From NCBI RefSeq assembly GCF_004363235.1, contig NZ_SNYW01000007.1, positions 124,001-188,000 on the forward strand: 64,000 nucleotides of DNA, read 5' to 3'. A model generated the notes under the pieces. It had not been told where the DNA came from and did not search any database. It saw only the letters and a program-made list of their open reading frames with translations. The position numbers were made by a program, and so were the translations under genes. Source of the DNA: Dongia mobilis (GTDB lineage: Bacteria > Pseudomonadota > Alphaproteobacteria > Dongiales > Dongiaceae). Every line of letters begins with the position of its first letter. Within the stretch, counting starts at the first letter, position 1. Positions 1 to 7,457 of the stretch are shown in pieces.

Positions 1-484
1 CACCCGACAATTCGTGCGGGAACCGACGGCCCAGCAACTCCGGATCCGGCAGGCGCACCAGGGCGAGGAGTTCGGCAATGTGTGCATTGTGCCGTTCCTG
101 ATCTGCCGGCCCGGCATGATAGCGCAGCACCTCGGCGATCTGGTCGCCGATACGGATATTGGGTGTGAGCGCCAGTCCGGCATTCTGCGGCACAAGGGCG
201 AGGCGGCCGCCGCGCAGCTTTTCCAGTGCTGCAGGCGGTGCCGCAAAGAGATCCAGCTGGCCAAAGCGGCAGGTGCCGGCGCGTAGCTCCAGACCCGGCT
301 TGACCACGCCCATCATGGCAAGCAGCAACGTACTTTTCCCGCTGCCGGACTCCCCGGCAATGCCAAGGGCACTGCCTTGGGCGAGGGTGAGGTCGATCCT
401 ATCGACCACGGGGGCGACCTCGCTTTCGCCACCCGCACCAATGGTGAGGCCGTCGACCGCCAGAATTTTGTTGCTACTACTCAT
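1..484 (-). CDS. Peptide-type ABC transporter ATP-binding protein, C-terminus cut by window edge
   Basis: The visible 161 residues are the N-terminal part of a DppD/OppD-type ATPase that would energise a peptide or related importer at the inner membrane. The Walker A motif GESGSGKST is complete, the Q-loop VPQNAG is present, and the sequence stops at the start of the ABC signature (HELSG). Walker B and the C-terminal peptide-transporter domain lie outside the window. Its ATG overlaps the stop of the upstream permease by 4 bp (ATGA), so it is translationally coupled to that gene. Whether one or two ATPase subunits follow cannot be seen. Confidence 0.93.
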   Translation of the reverse strand, partial: MSSSNKILAVDGLTIGAGGESEVAPVVDRIDLTLAQGSALGIAGESGSGKSTLLLAMMGVVKPGLELRAGTCRFGQLDLFAAPPAALEKLRGGRLALVPQNAGLALTPNIRIGDQIAEVLRYHAGPADQERHNAHIAELLALVRLPDPELLGRRFPHELSG

Positions 485-1362
485 CCCTGACCCCTCGCGT
501 TCCGGTCGATGCCGAGCGCCTTGGCCGTGGCGTCGACGGCGAGGTTGGCCCCGATGATCAGGCTGCTGAGTGCCAGCATGGGGAAGATTGCCGTCCAGGG
601 GGCAGCAGACATGATGCTGCGCGCATCCGCCACCATCAGACCCCAATCGGGATTGGGCGGTGGCACGCCCATGCCGAGATAGGACAGCGAACTGACACCG
701 AGAATCATCCATGACCATTGCATGGCGCCCTGGACCGCGAGGCTGTCGCGGACATTGGGCAGAAGCTCGCGAAAGATGATGGTGCGGCGGGACTCGCCAC
801 GCGCCTGGGCGGCAAGGACGAAGTCCCGAGTCACGAACTCAAGCGCCGCGCTGCGCGCCAGATAGACGACAGACAGGCCATAGGACACGGAAAGGATCGG
901 AATCAGCGTCGCCGTGCCAGTGCCGAGTGCCGCCACGAAAATCATCACGAAGAGGATCCATGGCATCGACATCAGCGCGTCGGCGCAGCGCATCACTGCG
1001 TTGTCGATCCAGCCACCCACAAGCGCTACGAGGATCCCGACGATGCCGCCCCAAAACACCGCCAGCGCCGTGGCGATGGTGCAGATCAGCATGGCTTCCC
1101 GCCCGCCCAGCAAAGTCCTGGTGAAAACGTCGCGCCCGAGCATGTCGGTACCGAACCAGTACCGGGTCGAGGGCGGCAGCAGGATCGCATCGGCATTCTG
1201 TGCCGCAAAATCGTGGGGCACGAGGAACGGAGCCAGGAGTGCCACACCGACATGCAGGATCACCAGGGCAAGACCGACGGCACCGGACGGCCTCGCCACG
1301 ATCCGGGCGAGCAGCCGAGGCTGCCTGGCGTTTCGGCCAATCTCTGGCGCTGCTCCGATCAT
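481..1362 (-). CDS. ABC transporter permease, DppC/OppC type
   Basis: This 293-residue integral membrane protein is the second permease of a peptide-type importer. It has the N-terminal hydrophobic segment at about residues 25-50 (GLALVILHVGVALLAPFLV), the conserved FGTDMLGRDVFTR signature of DppC proteins, a cluster of transmembrane helices, and the EAA loop region (AAQARGESRRTIIFRELLPN) that contacts the ATPase. Length is typical. Its start overlaps the stop of the preceding permease by 4 bp and its stop overlaps the ATPase start, so all three are one transcript. The substrate cannot be read from this protein. Confidence 0.93.
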   Translation of the reverse strand: MIGAAPEIGRNARQPRLLARIVARPSGAVGLALVILHVGVALLAPFLVPHDFAAQNADAILLPPSTRYWFGTDMLGRDVFTRTLLGGREAMLICTIATALAVFWGGIVGILVALVGGWIDNAVMRCADALMSMPWILFVMIFVAALGTGTATLIPILSVSYGLSVVYLARSAALEFVTRDFVLAAQARGESRRTIIFRELLPNVRDSLAVQGAMQWSWMILGVSSLSYLGMGVPPPNPDWGLMVADARSIMSAAPWTAIFPMLALSSLIIGANLAVDATAKALGIDRNARGQG

Positions 1363-2309
1363 GTCCGGTAGGTCCGCAGGCGCGGGTTGAGCATGAGCGC
1401 CAGCACATCGGTCGCCAGATTGCTGAGAATGTAGAGGCCGCAGATCAGCAAGGCGATCGCCTGGATGAGTGGAATATCACGGTCGGCGACGGCATCTACG
1501 GCCATGCGGCCGAGGCCGGGATAGTTGTAGACGCTTTCCACCACCACGACGCCGCCCAGAAGCCAGGCCATGGTCAGGCCGATGACGCTGATGGCCGGCA
1601 GCAGGGAATTCGGCAGCACATGGCGCCAGACAATGCGGCCGAATGGTACCCCCTTGAGGTGCGCCATGAGAACGTACTCGCTCTCCAGCACATCGATGAC
1701 CGATGAGCGCACCATGCGCAGGATATGTGCGGTCAGCACCAGCGTCAGTGTCACCGCCGGCAGGATCGAATTGGCCAACAGATCGAGGACCGGCGCCTTG
1801 TAGCTTACCGTCACCACGCCCGCGGCCCAGCCGAGGCCGATCGAGAAAACAAGGATGAGTAGGGTCGCCGAGACGAATTCGGGAATCGTCATGGCAAAGA
1901 TGGCGGTTGTCGAGAGGAGTATGTCGACTGGCCTGTCGCGGCGGAGGGCCGCCAGGACACCAAGGCCGATGGCGATCGGAATGCCGAAGAGCAGGGCGGT
2001 AACGGCGAGGACAATCGTATTGCGCAGCCGCCAGCCGACCAGCTCGGTGATCGGCTTGCCGCGGCGGACCGACTCACCGAGATCGCCTTGCGCCAGGCGG
2101 CCGGCCCACTCGCCGAAACGTTCAAAAGCCGGTCTGTCGAGACCCAGGCGCTTCTCGCAGCTTTCCAGCTTGGCACCCTTGGCGTCGCGCCCGAGATAGG
2201 CGGTGCAGGCGTTTCCCGGCATCAACTCGACCGCGCCGAAGACAACGATCGCGATGAATGCCAGGGTGAAGCAGGCGGCCCCGAAACGCTGCAGGATCAG
2301 TTTCAGCAA
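1359..2309 (-). CDS. ABC transporter permease, DppB/OppB type
   Basis: This is the first permease of the importer, with the DppB hallmarks: an N-terminal helix at once (LLKLILQRFGAACF), the extracellular MPG..A...LG motif, a GDLGES-like loop and a C-terminal EAA loop (MAHLKGVPFGRIVWRHVLPN). I chose the TTG at 2309, which has a GAGG ribosome site just before it and gives 316 residues with the helix at the very N-terminus. An ATG at 2402 is in frame, but it would add 31 polar residues and overlap the end of the binding-protein gene. It belongs with the binding protein upstream and DppC downstream. Confidence 0.88.
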   Translation of the reverse strand: MLKLILQRFGAACFTLAFIAIVVFGAVELMPGNACTAYLGRDAKGAKLESCEKRLGLDRPAFERFGEWAGRLAQGDLGESVRRGKPITELVGWRLRNTIVLAVTALLFGIPIAIGLGVLAALRRDRPVDILLSTTAIFAMTIPEFVSATLLILVFSIGLGWAAGVVTVSYKAPVLDLLANSILPAVTLTLVLTAHILRMVRSSVIDVLESEYVLMAHLKGVPFGRIVWRHVLPNSLLPAISVIGLTMAWLLGGVVVVESVYNYPGLGRMAVDAVADRDIPLIQAIALLICGLYILSNLATDVLALMLNPRLRTYRT

Positions 2310-2371
2310 GTTAACCTCGCTTGCCGCGTCGTCCGCCTGCCGCTGGCGCGGCAGGCGGCATTCGAACGCGT

Positions 2372-3880
2372 CTATTCCTCGGTCTTGTCGACCAGATGCC
2401 AACGCATCTGGTCTTCGATGACCGGGCGGATTCCGTCCAGCGACTTCTTGTAGGCGAACTGGATGTTCTGCTGATAGGGAATCAAGGTGCCACCGGCCTC
2501 GAACAGCATCACCTGCGCATCGACCATGGCCTGCCTGGCTTCGGCGAAGTCGAGCGAAGCGCGTGCCTTGTCCAGCAAGGCATCGAATTCCGGATTGCTG
2601 AAATAGGACTCGTTCCAGGAGGAGCCGGAACGATAGGCCTCGTTCAGGATCTGATCGGCCGGCCGTTCATCCCAGCTGGTGACCACTACCGTCTCCTTCA
2701 TCCAGACGTCATCCCAATAGCCGTCTGATGGCGCCATGACGATGTTGACCTTGATGCCCGCCGGGGCGACCTGCTGCTGATAGACCTCGGCAAAGCGCAC
2801 CATCCCGGTTTCGAGATTGGATGTGTGCAGGTCGAACGAAATGCCGTCCGGATAACCCGCCTCGGCCAGCAGCTTGCGGGCCAGATCGATATCCTGCGGA
2901 CAGACGATATCGGCGCGGTAGGGGTCATTCGCCTTGACCGGGTTGTCGCAGGTCACCGTGGCGTGTCCCTCGCCGGTCATCAGCTTGGCCATTTCTTCTC
3001 GATTCACGGCAACCCGAACCGCCTTGCGTACACGAGGATCGGTGAAGGGTTCCGTATCGGTCCGGAAGACGAGGCCAAACCAGCCGCCGGCCGGGAACTC
3101 GGACAGGACAAAATCACTGCGGCCGGCGAAAAGCGGTTCCTGTTCCGGTGCAATGCGGGAAAAGTCGAGTTGCCCGCCCAGCAATGCCTGGATGCGGGCA
3201 TCGGCATCTGGAATGGCGACATATTCGATGCTGTCGAGCTTCGGCGCACCTTCCCAGTAATCCGGGTTGGCGACCAGCCGCGTCGTGCCTTCAGGATCGT
3301 ATTCATCCAGCTTGAAGGGACCGGAGCCGATGCCGCTGCTGGCGATGGTGTCGCCGGAGCCCGACGGGATGATGCGTACCCGATAGTCGGTCAGGAGGAT
3401 CGGCAGGCCGGCATGTTTGGTGCTGAGCACGACCCTGGCCGTCAGCGGATCGATCACCTCGACGCTCTGGATCATGCCGAGCACCGAGGTCACCGGTGAT
3501 TCCAGGGCCGGGTCGTTGATCCGCTCCAGCGAGAACTTCACGTCCTCGGCATCGACCGCCGAGCCGTCATGGAACTTAACCCCGTCGCGCAGCCTTATTG
3601 TCCATTCGGTCGCATCGGCATTCGGTTCCCAGGAGAGCGCCAGTTCCGGTTCCATTTCGCCGGCCTCCGTCAATCTGATGAGACGGCTGTAGAGCAGATC
3701 GTTGACCTCCCAGAACCGCACCGGCGAGAGCGGATCGAGGCTCTCGCTGCCGCCCATGCTGAGGTCATGCGCCATGCGCAGCACCTTGTCGGCCAATGCC
3801 GGTTGTGACCAGGCCGCAGTCAGCAGGGCCAGCGCCCCGGCCATGCGTCCGATATTCAACTTGCGTCGTGCAAAATTCAT
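2372..3880 (-). CDS. Periplasmic substrate-binding protein, family 5 (peptide/nickel/opine type)
   Basis: A 502-residue solute-binding protein of the SBP_bac_5 family that would capture a peptide-like solute in the periplasm and deliver it to the two permeases. The N-terminus is a classic Sec signal peptide with a basic start (FARRKLNIG), a hydrophobic core and an ALA cleavage site near residue 30. There is no lipobox cysteine. Family motifs such as WTIRLRDGVKFHDGSAVDA follow. Two ATGs lie in tandem (3883 and 3880). AGGAGG is 2 nt from the first and 5 nt from the second, so the second is preferred. The gene lies about 165 bp downstream of a promoter whose spacer holds a palindromic operator. 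Confidence 0.93.
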   Translation of the reverse strand: MNFARRKLNIGRMAGALALLTAAWSQPALADKVLRMAHDLSMGGSESLDPLSPVRFWEVNDLLYSRLIRLTEAGEMEPELALSWEPNADATEWTIRLRDGVKFHDGSAVDAEDVKFSLERINDPALESPVTSVLGMIQSVEVIDPLTARVVLSTKHAGLPILLTDYRVRIIPSGSGDTIASSGIGSGPFKLDEYDPEGTTRLVANPDYWEGAPKLDSIEYVAIPDADARIQALLGGQLDFSRIAPEQEPLFAGRSDFVLSEFPAGGWFGLVFRTDTEPFTDPRVRKAVRVAVNREEMAKLMTGEGHATVTCDNPVKANDPYRADIVCPQDIDLARKLLAEAGYPDGISFDLHTSNLETGMVRFAEVYQQQVAPAGIKVNIVMAPSDGYWDDVWMKETVVVTSWDERPADQILNEAYRSGSSWNESYFSNPEFDALLDKARASLDFAEARQAMVDAQVMLFEAGGTLIPYQQNIQFAYKKSLDGIRPVIEDQMRWHLVDKTEE

Positions 3881-3987
3881 CATGCCCTCCTGCTGTATCG
3901 GCTGCCTGGTGACGATAGCGATCCGCGGCCGAGCCGATATTCCCGTTCCATGTCAGCCGCGGTAAACGCGCATGATTTTTTGATGAC

Positions 3988-4008
3988 AGGCAGCTCTTGC
4001 GGCTGCCT
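3988..4008. promoter_or_regulatory. Hairpin in the 5' leader of the binding-protein gene
   Basis: The 7-bp arms AGGCAGC and GCTGCCT are separated by 7 nt. On the minus strand the element lies between the predicted promoter and the start codon at 3880, so it would fold in the mRNA leader. On the plus strand it is followed by TTTT and could instead act as a weak terminator for readthrough. Both roles are inference. Confidence 0.35.
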
Positions 4009-4041
4009 TTTGATCGTGTGGTCAGAACCAAGACCGCTCAA

Positions 4042-4070
4042 ATGGTAAGTAACTATTTACTTAAGGTCAA
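4042..4070 (-). promoter_or_regulatory. Predicted sigma-70 promoter of the peptide-type ABC operon
   Basis: On the minus strand there is a -35 TTGACC (4065-4070), a 17-bp spacer and a -10 TACCAT (4042-4047). The spacer is almost wholly occupied by the 18-bp palindrome at 4046-4063, so a bound dimer would block RNA polymerase. Transcription would run into the binding-protein gene after a leader of about 150 nt. Confidence 0.6.
4046..4063. promoter_or_regulatory. Palindromic operator, copy 1 of 2 (probable TetR site)
   Basis: The perfect 7-bp arms TAAGTAA and TTACTTA are separated by CTAT. A second copy that differs at one base lies at 5833-5850, and the two flank the TetR/hydrolase gene pair. 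The AT-rich block stands out in a GC-rich background. Assignment to the adjacent TetR protein is inference from position. Confidence 0.72.
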
Positions 4071-4133
4071 TTGACTCCTGATGACAATCCGGCGACTCAA
4101 CGACGCCAGTGAACGACGCCAGGCGGGCGCCGG

Positions 4134-4886
4134 TCAGCCAACTCCATTGCCGTCATGGCCGCGCCCGGCCGGCATGGCGAAATGCCGCGGAAACACGCCG
4201 GCCAGATAGGCCTGCAACACCTTGCGCGCCCAATTCCAATGGACCTTGCGCCGGCCCAGCAACCGCTCCAGCCACAACCATTCCATGGCGCCGATGAAGC
4301 CGAAGGCAACGGCTTCCGGATCGATGCTGCGATAGTTGCCGGCCACGGCCAGCTTGCGGCACATCTCCAGCACCTGGCGTGCCAGGCTCTGGTCGACTTT
4401 GCGCATATGCCGCTCGTAGATGGCGCGCGAGGTGACCTCGCCGGAATAGGCATACCAGGCGCTGATGCGCCGGTCGCTGCTGAGTTCCGGGTGAAAGGAA
4501 ATCTCGATCAACCGGTCAAAGCACTTGACTGGGTCGCCCCCCGTTTCCTCGGTGACTTGGCGCCGGGCGGCTTCGAATTCGGCCGCCAGCATTTCTACCA
4601 CCGCATCCAGCACACCATCCTTGGTCTTGAAGTGCTTGATCACGGTCGCGGTCGAGACTGCGGCCTCGTCGGCGATGGTCTGGACCGTGGTGCCCGACAG
4701 GCCTCGGGCAACGATGGAATCTATGGTCGCCTCGATAATGCGTGAATGGGTCAGGTTGAAGCTCGAACCTGCGCGGCCACGTGTCGGCGAATGCGGCGGC
4801 CGACCGGCGCTCGTCTGCCCGCCCGTACTATGTTTGGCTGCCGGATGGGGAGCCGGCCTGGCCGGCGCATTGCGAGCCTTTTTCAT
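4134..4886 (-). CDS. TetR/AcrR-family transcriptional regulator
   Basis: A 250-residue repressor. After a 40-residue basic, proline-rich N-terminal extension comes a TetR DNA-binding domain (about residues 48-95) with the helix-turn-helix region TTVQTIADEAAVSTATVIKH. The C-terminal ligand domain resembles the BetI-type one (HPELSSDRRISAWYAYSGE). It lies 10 bp downstream of the hydrolase gene, in the same direction, and just before the promoter of the ABC operon. Two nearly identical palindromes, before the hydrolase and before the binding protein, are the natural candidates for its operators, which would make it control both units and itself. The ligand is unknown. The long N-terminal extension is unusual, and a later start is possible but I see no better one. 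Confidence 0.9.
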   Translation of the reverse strand: MKKARNAPARPAPHPAAKHSTGGQTSAGRPPHSPTRGRAGSSFNLTHSRIIEATIDSIVARGLSGTTVQTIADEAAVSTATVIKHFKTKDGVLDAVVEMLAAEFEAARRQVTEETGGDPVKCFDRLIEISFHPELSSDRRISAWYAYSGEVTSRAIYERHMRKVDQSLARQVLEMCRKLAVAGNYRSIDPEAVAFGFIGAMEWLWLERLLGRRKVHWNWARKVLQAYLAGVFPRHFAMPAGRGHDGNGVG

Positions 4887-4896
4887 GCCTGCCTAC

Positions 4897-5805
4897 TTAT
4901 CGCCCCGTGCCTGATCGGTCGAGTTCCAGCCAGACCGGCTGGTGGTCCGAGCCGTCGGCATCGGCGTCGATCCAGCCGCGCCTGACCCCGCCAACCAGAT
5001 CGTAAGTGACGAAGAAATGGTCGATCCGCTGTGCCGCCTCGCCGTCCTTCTCGGGAAAGGTGATGCCTTCCCCCTCCGGCACACCGGCGACAGTCAGGGC
5101 GTCGGCCAGTCGGTCGGCGGCGAAAAGGCGACCGTAATTCGGATCGCGGCCACCGACGATGCGAATATACTCGGCCGAACTGCAGTCCATGTTGAAATCG
5201 CCGGTAAGTATCGCCGGCGCCGGCATGTCGGGGCGTGGCTGGCCGGGAATCAGGCCGCCGACTTCCGCCATGGTGTCGTCTTCAAGCCCGTCACCGACCA
5301 CAACCGGGCCCTGACGGGGCGCATCGGCGATGACCGCCAGGACTTCCTCGACCTGTTGGCGGCGCTGCTCGGCAGCCAGGTAGTTGAGATGTGTATTGTA
5401 GAAGCGAAAGGCGCCGCCGGGCGCCGCGATCACCGTTTCCAGCAGGATCGACTGGTCGTTCATGTGGCCGTGGACCGGGTATTTGCTGAGTGCCCAGCTC
5501 CGGACCGAGACGATCGGCCAGCGCGAGAGAATCAGGTTGCCGTATTGCCGCCGGATATTAACCACCCGGCCATCGGCCCGGCGGCTCGATCCATCGATAT
5601 CGACCGCTGCGCCAAAGGCCCAGAAATGCTCGGGAAACAGGGCGGCAAACTGCTCCGGTTGATCTCCGGTTTCCGGGCGCCAGTGTCGTTCGACCTCCTG
5701 CAGGGCAATGATGTCGGCATCGGCAATGGTGCGAGCGATGCGAGCCAGGTCGATGACATCGTCGCGCCCGCGGCCCCACTGGATGTTGTAGGTGACCAGC
5801 AGCAT
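4897..5805 (-). CDS. Endonuclease/exonuclease/phosphatase-family hydrolase
   Basis: A 302-residue metal-dependent phosphodiesterase of the DNase I/EEP fold. Landmarks are the N-terminal TYNIQWG (metal-site Asn), ALQEVERHW (catalytic Glu), TGDFNMDCSS (Asp/Asn pair) and a terminal GSDHQPVWLEL (Asp-His dyad). There is no signal peptide, so it acts in the cytosol. Family members cleave nucleic acids, phospholipid head groups or other phosphodiesters, and the target here is not evident. The ATG at 5805 is 5 nt from GGAGG. A GTG at 5811 abuts that site and is less likely. It is the first gene of the pair with the TetR regulator. If co-regulated with the importer, a phosphodiester substrate taken up by that system is a reasonable guess. 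Confidence 0.88.
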   Translation of the reverse strand: MLLVTYNIQWGRGRDDVIDLARIARTIADADIIALQEVERHWRPETGDQPEQFAALFPEHFWAFGAAVDIDGSSRRADGRVVNIRRQYGNLILSRWPIVSVRSWALSKYPVHGHMNDQSILLETVIAAPGGAFRFYNTHLNYLAAEQRRQQVEEVLAVIADAPRQGPVVVGDGLEDDTMAEVGGLIPGQPRPDMPAPAILTGDFNMDCSSAEYIRIVGGRDPNYGRLFAADRLADALTVAGVPEGEGITFPEKDGEAAQRIDHFFVTYDLVGGVRRGWIDADADGSDHQPVWLELDRSGTGR

Positions 5806-5832
5806 ACGCACCTCCGACCGCCTGTCGACGAA

Positions 5833-5850
5833 TAAGTAATTATTTACTTA
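5833..5850. promoter_or_regulatory. Palindromic operator, copy 2 of 2 (probable TetR site)
   Basis: The arms TAAGTAA and TTACTTA are separated by TTAT, matching 17 of 18 bases of the copy at 4046-4063. It lies 27 bp before the hydrolase start. On the minus strand it overlaps a possible -10 (TAAGTA) placed 17 bp after a TTGAAC -35 at 5868-5873, which fits repression of the hydrolase-tetR unit. Confidence 0.72.
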
Positions 5851-5969
5851 CTATAAGCGCACTCTCAGTTCAAGTGGGCCGGCGCTCACTCCGGCTTGCA
5901 TCGTCGGATCGCAACCCAAACCATATTACCCGGGTGTTGTTGCGAGCTGATGTCGGCTGAAGCGACCAG

Positions 5970-7451
5970 TCATACGGCATCCAGCAGTCTGCGCTCGGCG
6001 ACGTCCAGCAGATCCTCCGGCCGGTCGCGCTCGCGCAGGGTGACGATGCTGTCGTCGATGCCAATCATGATGGCCTTGGCGCGCTGCCGCCCGCAATATT
6101 GGAACATTTCCTCCAGTGAATAGGCGCCGGTATCGAGAAGCGCGACAAGATCGCCCGGGCGGCTTGCCGCCGGCAGATCCCGCGTTTCCGGCAGGCGCAC
6201 GATCCTGCGCTTGAGGTCGTCGAGCAGCGCGTCGTCGGCGCCGGCCACATCGCCCAGCCGCGCCTTGACGGCCTTCCACAGATACTCGCCTTCCACATCG
6301 AAGAAACAATCGGCGGAATCGCACAGGGGGCCGACGACGCGGAACGCGGTATCCGCCGGTTCGGCCATGCGGCTTGCATTCACCATGTGGTAGTACCAGC
6401 GCGTCGCCGTCGAATCGAGCAGCAGATTGTAGCCTGCGTCGAGATACAGCCAGGGTGTGGTGCCCCGGTAGCGCTGGCTCTCGACGCGCGAGAGCAGCAA
6501 CCCGCAATCGCCGACCATGGAGCGACCGGGCTCGAAGAAGATCTCCATCTCGGCAGCAAACTGCCTGCCGGCCTGGGCAGCGACTTCGCCCAGCATGCTA
6601 GGCGCAGCTTCGGGAGCCGCGAAGGCGGAGAGGTCCGACTGCGCCACCTGGTTGCTGCCCTGCTGGCGGTGCGTGTAGTCAATCGGATAGCCGCCACCCA
6701 GATTGACATGGCGCAGTTGGCTACCCATGGCGCCGGCGAGGCGGCGAGCGGCATCGGCCGCGAAGGCGACACCTTGCGCAAAATCCACGATGTCAAGTAC
6801 CTGGCTGCCGATATGGATATGCAGACCCGCGACGTCGATCGCCCGGGGGTTGTCGCGGGCGATGCCGATGGCGGTCCGCAACTCATCCTCGGTCATGCCG
6901 AACTTGCTGGCCGCACTCCCGGTCTGGATGCCGGCCGTGGCCCCGCCACCAATTCCGGGCACCAGACGCAGCGAGACGGTGGCCTTCCTGTCGAGACCGG
7001 TGGCGACCTCGGCAATGCGTGCCAGTTCACAGGCGGAATCGACATTGATTGCCTGGATACCCTGCGTGACGGCCTCGCGGATTTCCGCCACCGACTTGGC
7101 GACGCCGTTGAACACGATCTGCCGGGGCGCGAAGCCTGCCTGGAGCGCTTTCCACAACTCGCCACCGGAATTGATCTCGATATCGAGGCCCTGTGCGCGG
7201 ATGACCTTCAATACGTGGAGATTGGAGCAGGCCTTGCTGGCAAAGAAGATGCGGGCGCGCCCGTGGCCGGCGCGGGCCGCCTCGCGGAACGACGCCGCGT
7301 TCGCGGCCAACCGTCGCTCCGAGAAAACGAAGAGCGGCGAGCCATGTTCTGCCGCCAGTTCCACGAGATCGTGCCCGTCCAGGGTGAGATGTCCCGCGGC
7401 GCTGCCAAGGCCGGCCGAAAGCGTAGTGGACGTGTTCATGATATCGGTCAC
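5970..7451 (-). CDS. Fold-type III PLP-dependent decarboxylase (DapDC/ornithine decarboxylase family)
   Basis: A 493-residue enzyme of the alanine-racemase-fold decarboxylases that act on basic amino acids. Visible motifs are the PLP lysine in FFASKACSNL (Lys73), SGGELWKAL, HIHIGSQV, the phosphate-binding GGGYPIDY, EPGRSMV, the catalytic-cysteine segment GPLCDSADCF and a C-terminal GAYS. The CDSAD block looks closer to ornithine/arginine-type enzymes than to the CESGD of diaminopimelate decarboxylase, so the substrate is open. It is longer than the usual 420 residues. It is the last gene of the RpiR-controlled operon, 6 bp after the M81 peptidase, which suggests it processes a product of the imported peptide. 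The start is a GTG at 7451. An ATG at 7439 is an alternative. Confidence 0.85.
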   Translation of the reverse strand: MTDIMNTSTTLSAGLGSAAGHLTLDGHDLVELAAEHGSPLFVFSERRLAANAASFREAARAGHGRARIFFASKACSNLHVLKVIRAQGLDIEINSGGELWKALQAGFAPRQIVFNGVAKSVAEIREAVTQGIQAINVDSACELARIAEVATGLDRKATVSLRLVPGIGGGATAGIQTGSAASKFGMTEDELRTAIGIARDNPRAIDVAGLHIHIGSQVLDIVDFAQGVAFAADAARRLAGAMGSQLRHVNLGGGYPIDYTHRQQGSNQVAQSDLSAFAAPEAAPSMLGEVAAQAGRQFAAEMEIFFEPGRSMVGDCGLLLSRVESQRYRGTTPWLYLDAGYNLLLDSTATRWYYHMVNASRMAEPADTAFRVVGPLCDSADCFFDVEGEYLWKAVKARLGDVAGADDALLDDLKRRIVRLPETRDLPAASRPGDLVALLDTGAYSLEEMFQYCGRQRAKAIMIGIDDSIVTLRERDRPEDLLDVAERRLLDAV

Positions 7452-7457
7452 TTTCCG

